16,571 nucleotides of DNA from Symbiodinium natans. Lineage: Eukaryota > Sar > Dinophyceae > Suessiales > Symbiodiniaceae. Numbering within the stretch: position 1 is the stretch's first letter; every line of letters starts with the position of its first letter. This document shows positions 14,501 to 16,571 of the stretch, one piece after another. The stretch covers positions 1 through 16,571 of the forward strand of contig CAJNDS010001494.1 of assembly GCA_905221605.1 (NCBI GenBank). Direction: 5' to 3'. The position numbers and the translations under genes were made by a program. A model generated the notes under the pieces. The model saw only the letters and a list, made by a program, of their open reading frames with translations. It was not told where the DNA came from and did not search any database.

Positions 14501-16571
14501 CTTTTGGGGCTTTAGGGTTAAGGGTCCCTTGGTTTAGGGTTAAGGGTCTTTGGGTTTAGGGTTCAGGGTTTTAGGGTCAAGGGTGTTTGGGTTTGTAGTT
14601 TCAGGTGTGGGGCTAAAAGAAGTTTTGGGTTTTAGTAGCTTTCGTTGGGTGGTGCAGTGTTTGCGTTTTCTCTCGGGATGGCCAGAGCATGAAGTTGGCC
14701 GTCGCATTCTTCGAATCCCCTTGGCTGGCGCGTTTTGCATGCCCGTCGCCAGACTTGCTTCACCATCTGGTGGCCTCGGTTAGGGTTTAGGGTTGAGGGT
14801 TTAGGGTTTAGGGTTTATAGGGTTGAAGGTTGAAGGTTTAGGGTTTAGGGCTTAGGGTTTAGGGTTTAGGGTTTCATCCAAACAGCGGAACGACCACCAG
14901 GACAAAGGAGGCACCGACAGTCGCAACAGGAGCAGCGGTCACTGCAGCCACAGCCGGAGCTCAAAACAGTAGTCACCGCTGCCCGGCTTTATTCAACACG
15001 GCCTTAGTAGCAATGAAGCATGCAAGAAACCGAGAAATATGACTCCAGACATCGGACCCGGCTGCATGCCATGGCTGATGGCTCCCTGGACTTACGCCAC
15101 CGTTTCTGTGAGGAAGGCAGCTAACCTATAGAGCCCAATACCCCTTAATTAAGGAATATAATTACCTTAAATCATATTAAGGATTCCTTTTGCAAATAAG
15201 CAATATTCCCTAATTAAGGGATATTGGGCTCTTTGGGTAGGCAGCAAGGAGTGCGGGGCACATGCAGCGCGTTGAGAGCGCCTCGTTCGCCGTGTCCTCG
15301 TGGCAGCTGGCATCCTGCCGGGTCCCATAAAGGGCCATTGGCAGAGTATCCTAAACCTTAAACCCTAAACCTTCTGCCCTAAACCCTAAGCCCTAAACGC
15401 ATCATCGCATCATGTCAGTCGGACTCCTCTTCTATAGGCCACCCAGTGAACCTTAAGTCAAAACCTGAATGTCTAGAGGTGAGGGTTCTCAAAAACCTAC
15501 GCTCCAAACCCTGAAGTTATCTTCACCTTGCACCCTGAATCCCCAATTCCCCGCCCCCGAAATCCCAGTGCCCTCAACCCTAAACCCTGCACTCCAAACC
15601 CCAAACTCCCAAACCCCAAACCATCCCAAACCCGAAACCCCTAACCCAAACCCCTAACCCCCCTAAACCCTAAACCCCCTATACAAACCCTAAACCCCAA
15701 ACCCCAAACCCCAAACCCTAAACCCTAAGCCCTAAACCCTAAACCCTAAACCCTAAACGCTAAACCCTAAACCCTAAACCCTAAACCCTAAACCCAAAGC
15801 CAACCCTGCTGAGATCTGGACTGGAGTGTGGCGGTGCGAGCCTGAGAAACCCTTCGCAAACTCGGCGCGCAGGCTTCTGAAGCCTAGCGTCCCCTAAGCC
15901 TTTAGGGTTTAGGGTTTGGGGTTTGGGGTTTAGGGTTTAAGGTCTGGGGTTTAGAGGCCTAGGTTTCAGGGCTTAGGGGTTTAGGGTCTGGGTTTTGGGG
16001 TTTCGGGTTCAGTCCTTAAACCCTAAACCCCTAAACCTTGGACCCTGACACGGTCTGATTTGTTTGGGAGGGGTTAAAAATGTATGCAGGGTTCAGTGTT
16101 CAGCCTGAGTCTAGCGTTGATATGGGTTGCTAAGACCTCAGGGGCTGAACCAAAGCCTACAGCCAACCATTCGAAATCCTTAGGACCTTGACAGCCCTTG
16201 AACTCCCTTAAAAGGCCTCAAAAACCCTTCAGGGTTTAGGGTTTAGGGTTTAGGGTTTAGGGTTACGGCTGAGGCTTCTAATAAGAAATCTGCCTTTTTC
16301 AGCCAGGGTTTCGAAATTTCTTAAAACCCCAAATGGAAATAAGAAAGTTAGGTTTGAACCAGACCCTGAAATATATTTCTTATTCGAGGGTTGATTAGAG
16401 GTGAGTATAGGGACAGAGTTGGGGAACATGTAACTCACCAGTGTAGAGCTTTTCGGTGTGCTCTAAGCTCTAAACCCTCAACCCTAAACCCTAAACCCTA
16501 CACCCTAAACCCTAAACCCTAATCGCGGGGAAGAGGCCCGGCACAAAAAGTCACCTTATTTGGGCCTTTCC
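2480..16571 (+). CDS. large multi-exon gene, reassigned stop codons, unknown product
   Basis: About 40 exon-like blocks listed below form one phase-consistent open frame of roughly 1,400 codons if TAA/TAG are read as Gln and TGA as Trp. No start codon or true end is identified; the gene runs off the right edge, and upstream exons may be missing. What is seen: coding-like base pattern in each block, AG acceptors (often AG|G, several with good pyrimidine tracts), GT donors including GTAAAT, GTAAAG, GTGAGG and GTGAGT, and a few GC donors. What is inferred: the joining and the code. The product would be soluble-looking and Trp-rich, with an Ala/Lys/Glu helix, a Cys/His-rich part and an Arg/Ser-rich part. 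I recognise no family. Alternatives: a pseudogene under the standard code, or several genes. Exons with no in-frame stop (such as 10666-10759 and 14639-14778) are the safest evidence of coding. Confidence 0.5.
2690..2769 (+). CDS. exon 2
   Basis: The acceptor CCCTCCTTCTAAG has a good pyrimidine tract; the donor is GAG|GTAAAT, close to consensus. The frame contains TAA (2700) and TAG (2748) and reads GLKRNS-Q-LKSTTR near its end. The first third is telomere-like sequence (CTAAACCCTAAACCC) that would be translated. A later acceptor at 2717 is possible but breaks the phase. Confidence 0.45.
3080..3132 (+). CDS. exon 3
   Basis: After GCGACACAG; ends ACTGAG|GTCCTG. Read after completing the codon split from exon 2 it gives PRELFFWAH-Q-PQVHATE with TAA at 3109. 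A second open frame (starting TCC) also looks plausible, so the frame rests on phase matching. Confidence 0.4.
3468..3788 (+). CDS. exon 4, Ala/Lys-rich helix
   Basis: Acceptor TTATCACAG|GGA. The 107-codon frame includes MEAAQAAKAAKLAEKEK, a strong helix. It is open under the standard code from 3501 to 3746, then passes TGA at 3747 and 3756 and continues as a charged helix, EFG-W-EA-W-RERIRELVNP. TAG lies at 3483. The end is uncertain; CCT|GTGAAC keeps phase 0. First-position purine bias is clear throughout. This is one of the better exons. Confidence 0.6.
3789..4098 (+). other. intron with AT microsatellite and TTTAGGG
   Basis: Contains an A-rich and (TA)n stretch at 3838-3905 and a short TTTAGGG-type array at 4019-4060. 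It ends TTCTGGATTACCAG, a reasonable acceptor. Confidence 0.45.
4099..4164 (+). CDS. exon 5 (3' end uncertain)
   Basis: Acceptor GGATTACCAG|GGC. Reads SRLSPPIAMEIF-W-TTLAR with TGA at 4147. The coding pattern continues past TAG (4168) to about 4190. I end it at CGG|GCCTAG (a GC donor) only because that keeps phase 0 with the next exon; CT|GTTGCG at 4179 is the GT alternative. Confidence 0.45.
4233..4327 (-). repeat. interstitial telomeric array, CCCTAAA orientation
   Basis: Four CCCTCAA variant units followed by about eight perfect CCCTAAA units. Confidence 0.95.
4401..4495. mobile_element. 95-bp inverted-repeat element (MITE/introner-like)
   Basis: 22-bp arms GGGATCCGAAGTATGGGCCC+TT (4401-4422) and its reverse complement (4474-4495), differing at one base, around a ~51-base loop. 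It lies between two CCCTAAA arrays inside a presumed intron. No clear target duplication was found. Confidence 0.7.
4497..4594 (-). repeat. interstitial telomeric array, CCCTAAA orientation
   Basis: About 13 units, first half with variants (CCTGAA, CCCGAA, AAATCTAAA), second half mostly perfect. Confidence 0.95.
4607..4751 (+). CDS. exon 6
   Basis: Acceptor CGCGCCAG|GTC, donor GAGCAG|GTGACG. Excellent coding pattern: KEIIARLEDAGKRA-Q-DQLSQ, where the break is TAA at 4679, followed by a hydrophobic/Ala-Leu-rich stretch in the same frame. Under the standard code it would stop mid-exon although the same frame stays coding-like on both sides. Leaves one base (phase 1), which the next exon completes. 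Confidence 0.6.
4752..4829 (+). other. 78-bp intron of CCCTAAA variants
   Basis: Starts GTGACGCCC and ends ACCCTAG; the interior is CCCTAAA and one-base variants. Its size and clean ends make it a good test case for splicing of telomeric sequence. Confidence 0.5.
4830..4897 (+). CDS. exon 7
   Basis: Acceptor ACCCTAG|GC, donor TCTAGG|GTGTAC. In the phase set by exon 6 it reads GEAAVMYLRWIGRLSF with no in-frame stop. The frame starting at the ATG (4839) looks like a hydrophobic leader, but I judge that to be out of frame. Confidence 0.5.
5107..5432 (+). CDS. exon 8 (3' end uncertain)
   Basis: Acceptor CCTCATTCAG|AGG in phase 0. It includes QFVDAWFRALPLAILQ, then an acidic/Ser stretch, and crosses TAA at 5323 and TGA at 5392 without loss of coding pattern. 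Possible ends are AG|GTCCTC (5345) or AT|GCCCCT (5432); both leave phase 2. The standard-code frame starting at 5162 is a different, less coding-like frame. Confidence 0.5.
5433..5550 (-). repeat. interstitial telomeric array, CCCTAAA orientation
   Basis: About 16 units, mostly perfect with three CCCTGAA, ending in CTAACTCAG, which serves as the acceptor of exon 9. Confidence 0.95.
5551..5626 (+). CDS. exon 9
   Basis: After CTAACTCAG; ends TTTAGG|GTTTGG in the first repeat of the next array. In phase with exon 8 it contains SSKEDPFR and no stop. A second frame ending in TAG is nearly as plausible. Confidence 0.35.
5627..5904 (+). repeat. interstitial telomeric array, TTTAGGG orientation
   Basis: About 38 units of TTTAGGG with TTTGGGG and TTAGGG variants in blocks (five TTTGGGG in a row near 5725-5760). 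Confidence 0.95.
5987..6024 (+). CDS. possible exon 10, 38 nt
   Basis: GATCTTTAAG|ATGGCT to CCAAG|GTACGA, reading ASQNPSVQPGP. Good donor. It can be included (phase 0 in, 2 out) or skipped without breaking the chain, so it is tentative. Confidence 0.3.
6065..6412 (-). repeat. degenerate CCCTAAA-type region
   Basis: ACCCTAAA-like units decayed to CCCAAAT, CCCCAAA, CCCGAAA, CCCTAAG and similar. No coding pattern; the 3' part of a presumed intron. Confidence 0.7.
6420..6527 (+). CDS. exon 11
   Basis: Core 6435-6527 has a very strong coding pattern: SLREFAAVQKSDRRA-Q-LAK, with TAG at 6504, ending GGCCG|GTTTAG at the first repeat of the next array. The 5' end is uncertain; acceptors CTAAG at 6405, 6412 and 6419 lie in decayed telomeric repeat. 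A purely standard-code reading needs another frame that looks worse. Confidence 0.55.
6528..6606 (+). repeat. interstitial telomeric array, TTTAGGG orientation
   Basis: Eleven perfect TTTAGGG units starting at the exon 11 donor, then a direct switch (TTTAGGG-T-CTAAACCC) to the opposite orientation at 6601-6615. Confidence 0.95.
6737..6770 (+). CDS. exon 12, 34 nt
   Basis: Acceptor TTTCAATCCCTAGTAG|GGT; donor TCGG|GTGTAG. Reads GT-Q-TPQGSTKS with TAG at 6743. Short; supported by the acceptor tract and phase (0 in, 1 out). Confidence 0.35.
6771..6916 (+). repeat. TTTAGGG arrays split by GGCCGG
   Basis: A variant block (6771-6830), a short non-repeat piece with AAGGCCGG, and about nine perfect units (6852-6916). 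GCTTAG|CGTTTAAGGCCG|GTTTAG at 6840-6851 could be a 12-nt exon that keeps phase; too short to call. Confidence 0.85.
7015..7043 (+). CDS. exon 13, 29 nt
   Basis: TTGCAAG|GT to TTTAGG|GTTCAG, reading SATSRGGFR. Its length converts phase 1 (exon 12) to phase 0 (exon 14) as required. Confidence 0.35.
7145..7291 (+). CDS. exon 14
   Basis: Acceptor AACCCTTAG, donor CCAA|GTAAAG (near consensus). 49 codons, phase 0 in and out, containing DPSAFRFREELWAQAPEF. TAA at 7163 and TGA at 7178 are in frame. An alternative frame is stop-free to the donor but has a weaker coding pattern. Confidence 0.5.
7292..7374 (+). other. 83-bp GT-AG intron with flanking inverted repeat
   Basis: GTAAAG...GGAAG|G. CTTCCCACAAACC just inside the upstream exon is nearly complementary to GGTTTGTGGAAGG at the acceptor, which would bring both splice sites together. 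No telomeric repeats inside, so this may be an older or different intron class. Confidence 0.45.
7375..7406 (+). CDS. exon 15 (3' end uncertain)
   Basis: GTGGAAG|GTT, reading VLRGLDV-Q-EG with TAG at 7396. The coding pattern runs on to about 7426; GGCTT|GTACTT gives phase 2, matched by the next candidate. Confidence 0.4.
7551..7569 (+). CDS. possible exon 16, 19 nt
   Basis: The excellent acceptor CTCGTCCCCCTAG is followed by telomere-like AAGCCCTAAACCCTAACTT and GTATGG. The length fits the phase (2 in, 0 out), but the content is a telomeric repeat. Confidence 0.25.
7643..7711 (+). CDS. exon 17
   Basis: Acceptor CCCGCCCATACCTCAG. Contains KKARDHMKGPCNFVESQP, a clear coding pattern. Ends at TTC|GTTGAG (7690) or AAA|GCCCTA (7711); both give phase 0. 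If the longer form is right, TGA (7706) is in frame. Confidence 0.5.
7712..8081 (+). other. intron-like region with 12-bp direct repeats
   Basis: CCCTAAA variants, an A-tract at 7774-7785, AACCTTAGGCTC at 7790-7801 repeated at 7905-7916 around ~100 bases, and G-rich telomere-like sequence to 8040. It ends GGTTTCTGGGCAG, a good acceptor. Confidence 0.45.
8082..8433 (+). CDS. exon 18, longest exon, Cys/His-rich
   Basis: Acceptor TTTCTGGGCAG|GCA; ends CTAGG|GTTTAG. 117 codons: Ala/Val/Thr-rich start, then a Cys/His-rich half (YHTCKSHRTVESLPC and further Cys pairs) that might bind metal, though no standard zinc-finger spacing is evident. The frame is open in the standard code up to TAG at 8409, with a second TAG at 8430; the coding pattern continues between them. 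Confidence 0.55.
8434..8554 (+). other. intron: TTTAGGG start, strong acceptor
   Basis: Starts GTTTAGGGTTTAGGG and ends ACTTCTTTCCCCAG, one of the best acceptors in the window. Confidence 0.5.
8555..8612 (+). CDS. exon 19
   Basis: After CTTCTTTCCCCAG; ends CACAG|GTTTGG. Stop-free frame VDIISGMILVPQSLSPH, phase 1 in and 2 out, matching both neighbours. The peptide faintly recalls SulP transporters, but the neighbouring exons do not support that. Confidence 0.55.
8613..8742 (+). other. 130-bp intron, TTTAGGG 5' half and CCCTA 3' half
   Basis: GTTTGGGGCTTAGGG... switches head-to-head (TTTAGGGAAACCCTAC at 8691-8706) and ends CCCCCCCGCCAACAG|G. A compact example of the intron layout seen across the window. 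Confidence 0.55.
8743..8807 (+). CDS. exon 20
   Basis: Stop-free frame NPKALEALLLDPACNTS in the phase set by exon 19. The end is taken at TTCAC|GCCTAA (GC donor) because it fits the next exon. Confidence 0.5.
8889..8956 (+). CDS. exon 21
   Basis: CAGAGCAG|GA to TTTGAG|GTTTAG. Stop-free PGAWFGFMGPKSFE after completing the codon from exon 20; leaves phase 0. Confidence 0.5.
8957..9168 (+). other. intron with TTTAGGG variants
   Basis: Starts GTTTAGGG, with TTTACGG, TTCAGGG and TTTTGGGG variants to about 9080, and ends CTTCTCGCTTTTCCGTGCCAG, a strong pyrimidine tract and acceptor. Confidence 0.5.
9169..9193 (+). CDS. exon 22, 25 nt
   Basis: HAEASKVS; ends TTTCGG|GTTTTAG. Supported by its strong acceptor and by phase (0 in, 1 out). 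Confidence 0.4.
9335..9424 (+). CDS. exon 23 with poly-G tract
   Basis: ACTGTCCTGTCAG|CT to CATGCA|GTTGAT. Contains a run of 14 G (four Gly codons) and RRLVVLWLVRPCKPC; TGA at 9346. A one-base error in the G-run would change the downstream frame, so the tract needs checking. Confidence 0.4.
9505..9635 (+). CDS. exon 24
   Basis: GTTCTGCCTGCCAG|TA (or TAG|GT three bases on, same phase) to AGATTT|GTTCAA. A strongly coding basic/hydrophobic frame with YHEMLRKLNETLRNFP and TGA at 9525. Phase 1 in, 0 out. Confidence 0.55.
9636..9916 (-). repeat. variant telomere-like array, 10-11 bp unit
   Basis: About 25 units of AAACCCTAAT, AAACCCCCAAT and relatives instead of the 7-bp telomeric unit, returning to plain CCCTAAA at about 9888-9903. 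It occupies most of the intron between exons 24 and 25. Confidence 0.9.
9942..10005 (+). CDS. exon 25
   Basis: CCCCACAAG|GCC to ACTGAG|GTTTAG. Very clear frame AVADTPFSYQISWAQH followed by TGA at 10002, two codons from the array. Under the standard code it would read as a C-terminus; under reassignment it continues into the micro-exons in phase 1. Confidence 0.55.
10006..10330 (+). repeat. TTTAGGG then TTTAGGGG (8-bp) array
   Basis: Six TTTAGGG units, then about 30 8-bp units (TTTAGGGG with TTTAGCGG, TTTAGAGG, TTTAGGTG). A ~58-base segment starting TAGGATTTGCAG at 10091 recurs at 10224 with two differences, so part of the array was duplicated as a 133-bp block. Confidence 0.95.
10439..10454 (+). 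CDS. micro-exon 26, 16 nt
   Basis: GAGTTCCAG|GTTACTCTTGGGTCCA|GTAGCC. In phase 1 it encodes YSWV between split codons and leaves phase 2. Confidence 0.35.
10457..10598 (+). other. intron with CCCTAAA array turning tail-to-tail into TTTAGGG
   Basis: Six CCCTAAA units, then CCCTAGGG at about 10494-10501 and a few TTTAGGG, then unique sequence ending CATTCCTAG. Confidence 0.5.
10599..10614 (+). CDS. micro-exon 27, 16 nt
   Basis: TTCCTAG|GTTACTCGTGGGTCTA|GTAGCC, nearly identical to micro-exon 26 but read one base differently (LLVGL), in phase 2 and out phase 0. The two look like copies of one segment with flanks. Confidence 0.35.
10666..10759 (+). CDS. exon 28, stop-free
   Basis: AACCCCAG|GAA to CTCG|GTTTAG. 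31 codons including YDCVFVRWEAHECFLVE, open in the standard code and with a strong coding pattern; flanked by CCCTAAA before and TTTAGGG after. One of the clearest exons. Confidence 0.65.
11095..11107 (+). CDS. micro-exon 29, 13 nt
   Basis: The window's longest pyrimidine tract (TTCTCCTTTTTTTGTTGCTT) precedes CCAG|GTTCCCTTATACA|GTAGCC. The size is exactly what the phase of exons 28 and 30 needs. A hairpin, CACCCC-AAAAA-GGGGTG, follows directly. Confidence 0.4.
11191..11519 (+). CDS. exon 30, key evidence for reassigned stops
   Basis: TATTTTAAG|A to GCAGAGG|GTTTAG, 109 codons. In this frame the product is Ala/Glu/Gly/Val-rich with a very strong G-first codon pattern, e.g. ELLAAARGESVGDA-W-LLSD and AERHHWTIKGGKTEA, yet it contains TGA (11213, 11321) and TAG (11246). 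The neighbouring frame is open in the standard code for 101 codons from 11220, but gives the Arg/Ser/Cys/Leu-rich composition expected of an out-of-frame reading. This contrast is the best single argument for stop reassignment here. Confidence 0.6.
11520..12109 (+). other. intron with inverted-repeat element and two telomeric arrays
   Basis: TTTAGGG at 11520-11560; an AT-rich element at 11603-11808; decayed CCCTAAA at 11845-12000; eleven TTTAGGG units at 12018-12095. It ends GTGAAAAG. The order is unusual because the last array is in the G orientation. Confidence 0.5.
11603..11808. mobile_element. inverted-repeat element with AT-rich core
   Basis: GGGTAGTTATATGGGCCC+TTA at 11603-11623 is mirrored by TAAGGGCCCAT (11775-11785) and GTAACTACCC (11799-11808); the right arm has a ~13-base insertion. 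The core holds (TA)n and ATTTAT repeats. The inner GGGCCCTTA resembles the arms of the 4401-4495 element. Confidence 0.6.
12110..12245 (+). CDS. exon 31
   Basis: GTGAAAAG|CC to TGGAA|GTTTTAG. Frame with TAG at 12115, then stop-free, containing RLDLVELSGLLNW and a Cys-Arg-Pro-Cys pair. A standard-code-open frame over the same span is less coding-like. Phase 1 in, 2 out. Confidence 0.5.
12421..12538. mobile_element. inverted-repeat element with nested hairpin
   Basis: Arms 12452-12474 and 12516-12538 (TCCCCCTTATAC, then CAGTCCTT) match with two or three differences over 23 bases. AAGGACTGCTG at 12421-12431 also pairs perfectly with 12464-12474, giving alternative hairpins. A C-run (12490-12500) sits in the loop. 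It lies in the intron between exons 31 and 32. Confidence 0.65.
12573..12667 (+). CDS. exon 32
   Basis: CCGGGAAAG|G to TCTAG|GTTTTAG. PFFV-W-EGIISDFSEGS with TGA at 12589 and 12607 and TAG at 12658. Phase 2 in, 1 out, matching both sides. Two alternative frames are also fairly protein-like, so the frame is inferred mainly from phase and G-first bias. Confidence 0.45.
12890..13230 (-). repeat. long interstitial telomeric array, CCCTAAA orientation
   Basis: About 45 units with blocks of CCCCAAA, CCCTGAA and CCCTAAG variants; ends CCCTACAAG, the acceptor of exon 33. The longest C-orientation array here. Confidence 0.95.
13231..13317 (+). CDS. exon 33
   Basis: CTACAAG|GC to GTAGC|GTTTAG, tightly framed by long CCCTAAA (left) and TTTAGGG (right) arrays. 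LALGEGSVAEIATRRGP in a strongly coding frame; TAG at 13314 is the last full codon (a donor at 13313 would avoid it but break phase). Confidence 0.55.
13318..14061 (+). other. intron: TTTAGGG, 11-mer variant, CCCTAAA
   Basis: Eight or nine TTTAGGG units to 13384, an 11-bp variant (GGGTTTATATA) at about 13436-13476, decayed CCCTAAA at 13502-13710, an inverted repeat at 13741-13807, a small hairpin AGGGTGGT/ACCACCCT (13879-13908) and a CCCTAAA/CCCTAAAA array at 13906-14048. Confidence 0.55.
13741..13807. mobile_element. 67-bp inverted-repeat element
   Basis: Perfect 11-bp ends CTAGGTTCCCC (13741-13751) and GGGGAACCTAG (13797-13807) around a pyrimidine-rich loop. No target duplication recognised. 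Confidence 0.5.
14062..14121 (+). CDS. exon 34, stop-free
   Basis: GCGAGCGAG|GA to CCGGG|GTTTAG. Reads IYGHSKNPDGALSAPPKFR with a strong coding pattern. The split codon from exon 33 is completed in phase. Confidence 0.6.
14122..14638 (+). repeat. TTTAGGG/TTTAGGGG variant region with 221-bp duplication
   Basis: G-orientation repeats throughout. The segment GGTTTAGGTTTTGG...ATTGCTGGGAGGTTCAGGG at 14121-14179 recurs at 14342-14400. It ends GGGTTTTAGTAG, taken as the acceptor of exon 35. Confidence 0.85.
14639..14778 (+). CDS. exon 35, stop-free
   Basis: 46 codons with no stop: hydrophobic/mixed frame including SMKLAVAFFESPWLARF, ending GCCTCG|GTTAGG. The alternative acceptor GGTGCAG (14657) breaks phase. 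The standard-code frame from 14550 is out of frame with this. Confidence 0.6.
14779..14885 (+). repeat. TTTAGGG array (intron)
   Basis: GTTAGGGTTTAGGG with TTGAGGG, TTGAAGG and TTTATAGGG variants; the intron ends TTTCATCCAAACAG. Confidence 0.85.
14886..15116 (+). CDS. exon 36, Arg/Ser-rich then hydrophobic
   Basis: CCAAACAG|CGG to GTGAGGAAG|GCAGCT (GC donor). 77 codons: DHQDKGGTDSRNRSS and more Ser/Arg, then TAG at 14970, then MPWLMAPWTYATVSVRK. Coding pattern is strong on both sides of the TAG, in the same frame. Confidence 0.6.
15117..15240 (+). mobile_element. introner-like GC-AG intron with 30-bp inverted ends
   Basis: Arms 15130-15159 and 15203-15232 (AGAGCCCAATA..., CCTTAATTA core) match at 28 of 30. 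The 7-bp direct repeat AGGCAGC flanks it (15115-15121 and 15239-15245). Removing 15117-15240 restores one copy and joins exon 36 to exon 37 in frame, AAG|GCAGC. The duplication itself supplies the GC donor and the AG|G acceptor. This is how introner elements create introns at insertion; GC-AG introns are common in dinoflagellates. Confidence 0.75.
15241..15345 (+). CDS. exon 37
   Basis: Continues exon 36 exactly in frame: HMQRVESASFAVSSWQLA, then TAA at 15328 and five more coding-like codons to GGCAGA|GTATCC. Under the standard code it would be a C-terminus at 15330. Confidence 0.6.
15438..15478 (+). CDS. exon 38, 41 nt
   Basis: Very good acceptor ACTCCTCTTCTATAG|GCC and donor TAGAG|GTGAGG. 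Contains TLSQNLNV with TGA (15447) and TAG (15474). Phase 0 in, 2 out. Confidence 0.5.
15479..15799 (-). repeat. intron of decayed then regular CCCTAAA
   Basis: Starts GTGAGGGTTCTC; CCCTAAA variants accumulate from about 15575, with ~20 regular units at 15661-15796; ends AACCCAAAG. Confidence 0.85.
15800..15906 (+). CDS. exon 39
   Basis: DLDWSVAVRA-W-ETLRKLG in a strong coding frame; TGA at 15810 and 15843, TAG at 15885 and 15903. Ends TTTAGG|GTTTAG (or a GC donor nine bases earlier, same phase). Four stops in 36 codons make this weaker under any code. Confidence 0.45.
15907..16089 (+). other. intron: TTTAGGG variants, short CCCTAAA, unique 3' end
   Basis: Starts GTTTAGGGTTTGGGG; a C-orientation pair (16017-16035) follows, then unique sequence ending AATGTATGCAG. 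Confidence 0.5.
16090..16233 (+). CDS. exon 40
   Basis: TGTATGCAG|GG to TTCAGG|GTTTAG. 47 codons including SQPFEILRTLTALELP; TAA at 16131 and 16209, TGA at 16146. Phase 1 in and out. Confidence 0.5.
16234..16302 (+). other. 69-bp intron: TTTAGGG start, pyrimidine-rich acceptor
   Basis: Four GTTTAGGG units at the donor, then unique sequence ending TCTGCCTTTTTCAG, a near-ideal acceptor. Confidence 0.55.
16303..16400 (+). CDS. exon 41
   Basis: Acceptor TGCCTTTTTCAG|CC, donor TTAGAG|GTGAGT (perfect consensus). Basic start, then PDPEIYFLFEG-W-LE with TGA at 16392, three codons before the donor. The strong sites at both ends make this a key exon. Confidence 0.6.
16463..16522 (-). repeat. interstitial telomeric array, CCCTAAA orientation
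   Basis: About eight units, CCCTCAA and CCCTACA among CCCTAAA, near the 3' end of the last intron. Confidence 0.95.
16534..16571 (+). CDS. exon 42, partial at window edge
   Basis: CGCGGGGAAG|AGG (or AGAG|GCC two bases on) runs off the window; the first reading gives RPGTKSHLIWAF. Both acceptors would enter in phase 0 but different frames, so the choice is open. Confidence 0.35.

Noticed and set aside
14550-14783. Standard-code frame of 77 codons
   Set aside because: Its first third is telomeric repeat, and it is out of frame with the stop-free, coding-like frame at 14639-14778.
2404-16522. A true chromosome end
   Set aside because: The arrays are short, in both orientations, and separated by unique sequence throughout; none runs to the window edge as a terminal array.
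1-16571. Mitochondrial genome (similar length to animal mtDNA), tRNA, rRNA or CRISPR
   Set aside because: No mitochondrial genes, tRNA cloverleafs, rRNA motifs or spacer-repeat structure were seen; the length is coincidental.
1-16571. Dinoflagellate spliced-leader sequence
   Set aside because: I looked for the conserved CCATTTTGGCTCAAG end and did not find it on a by-eye scan.
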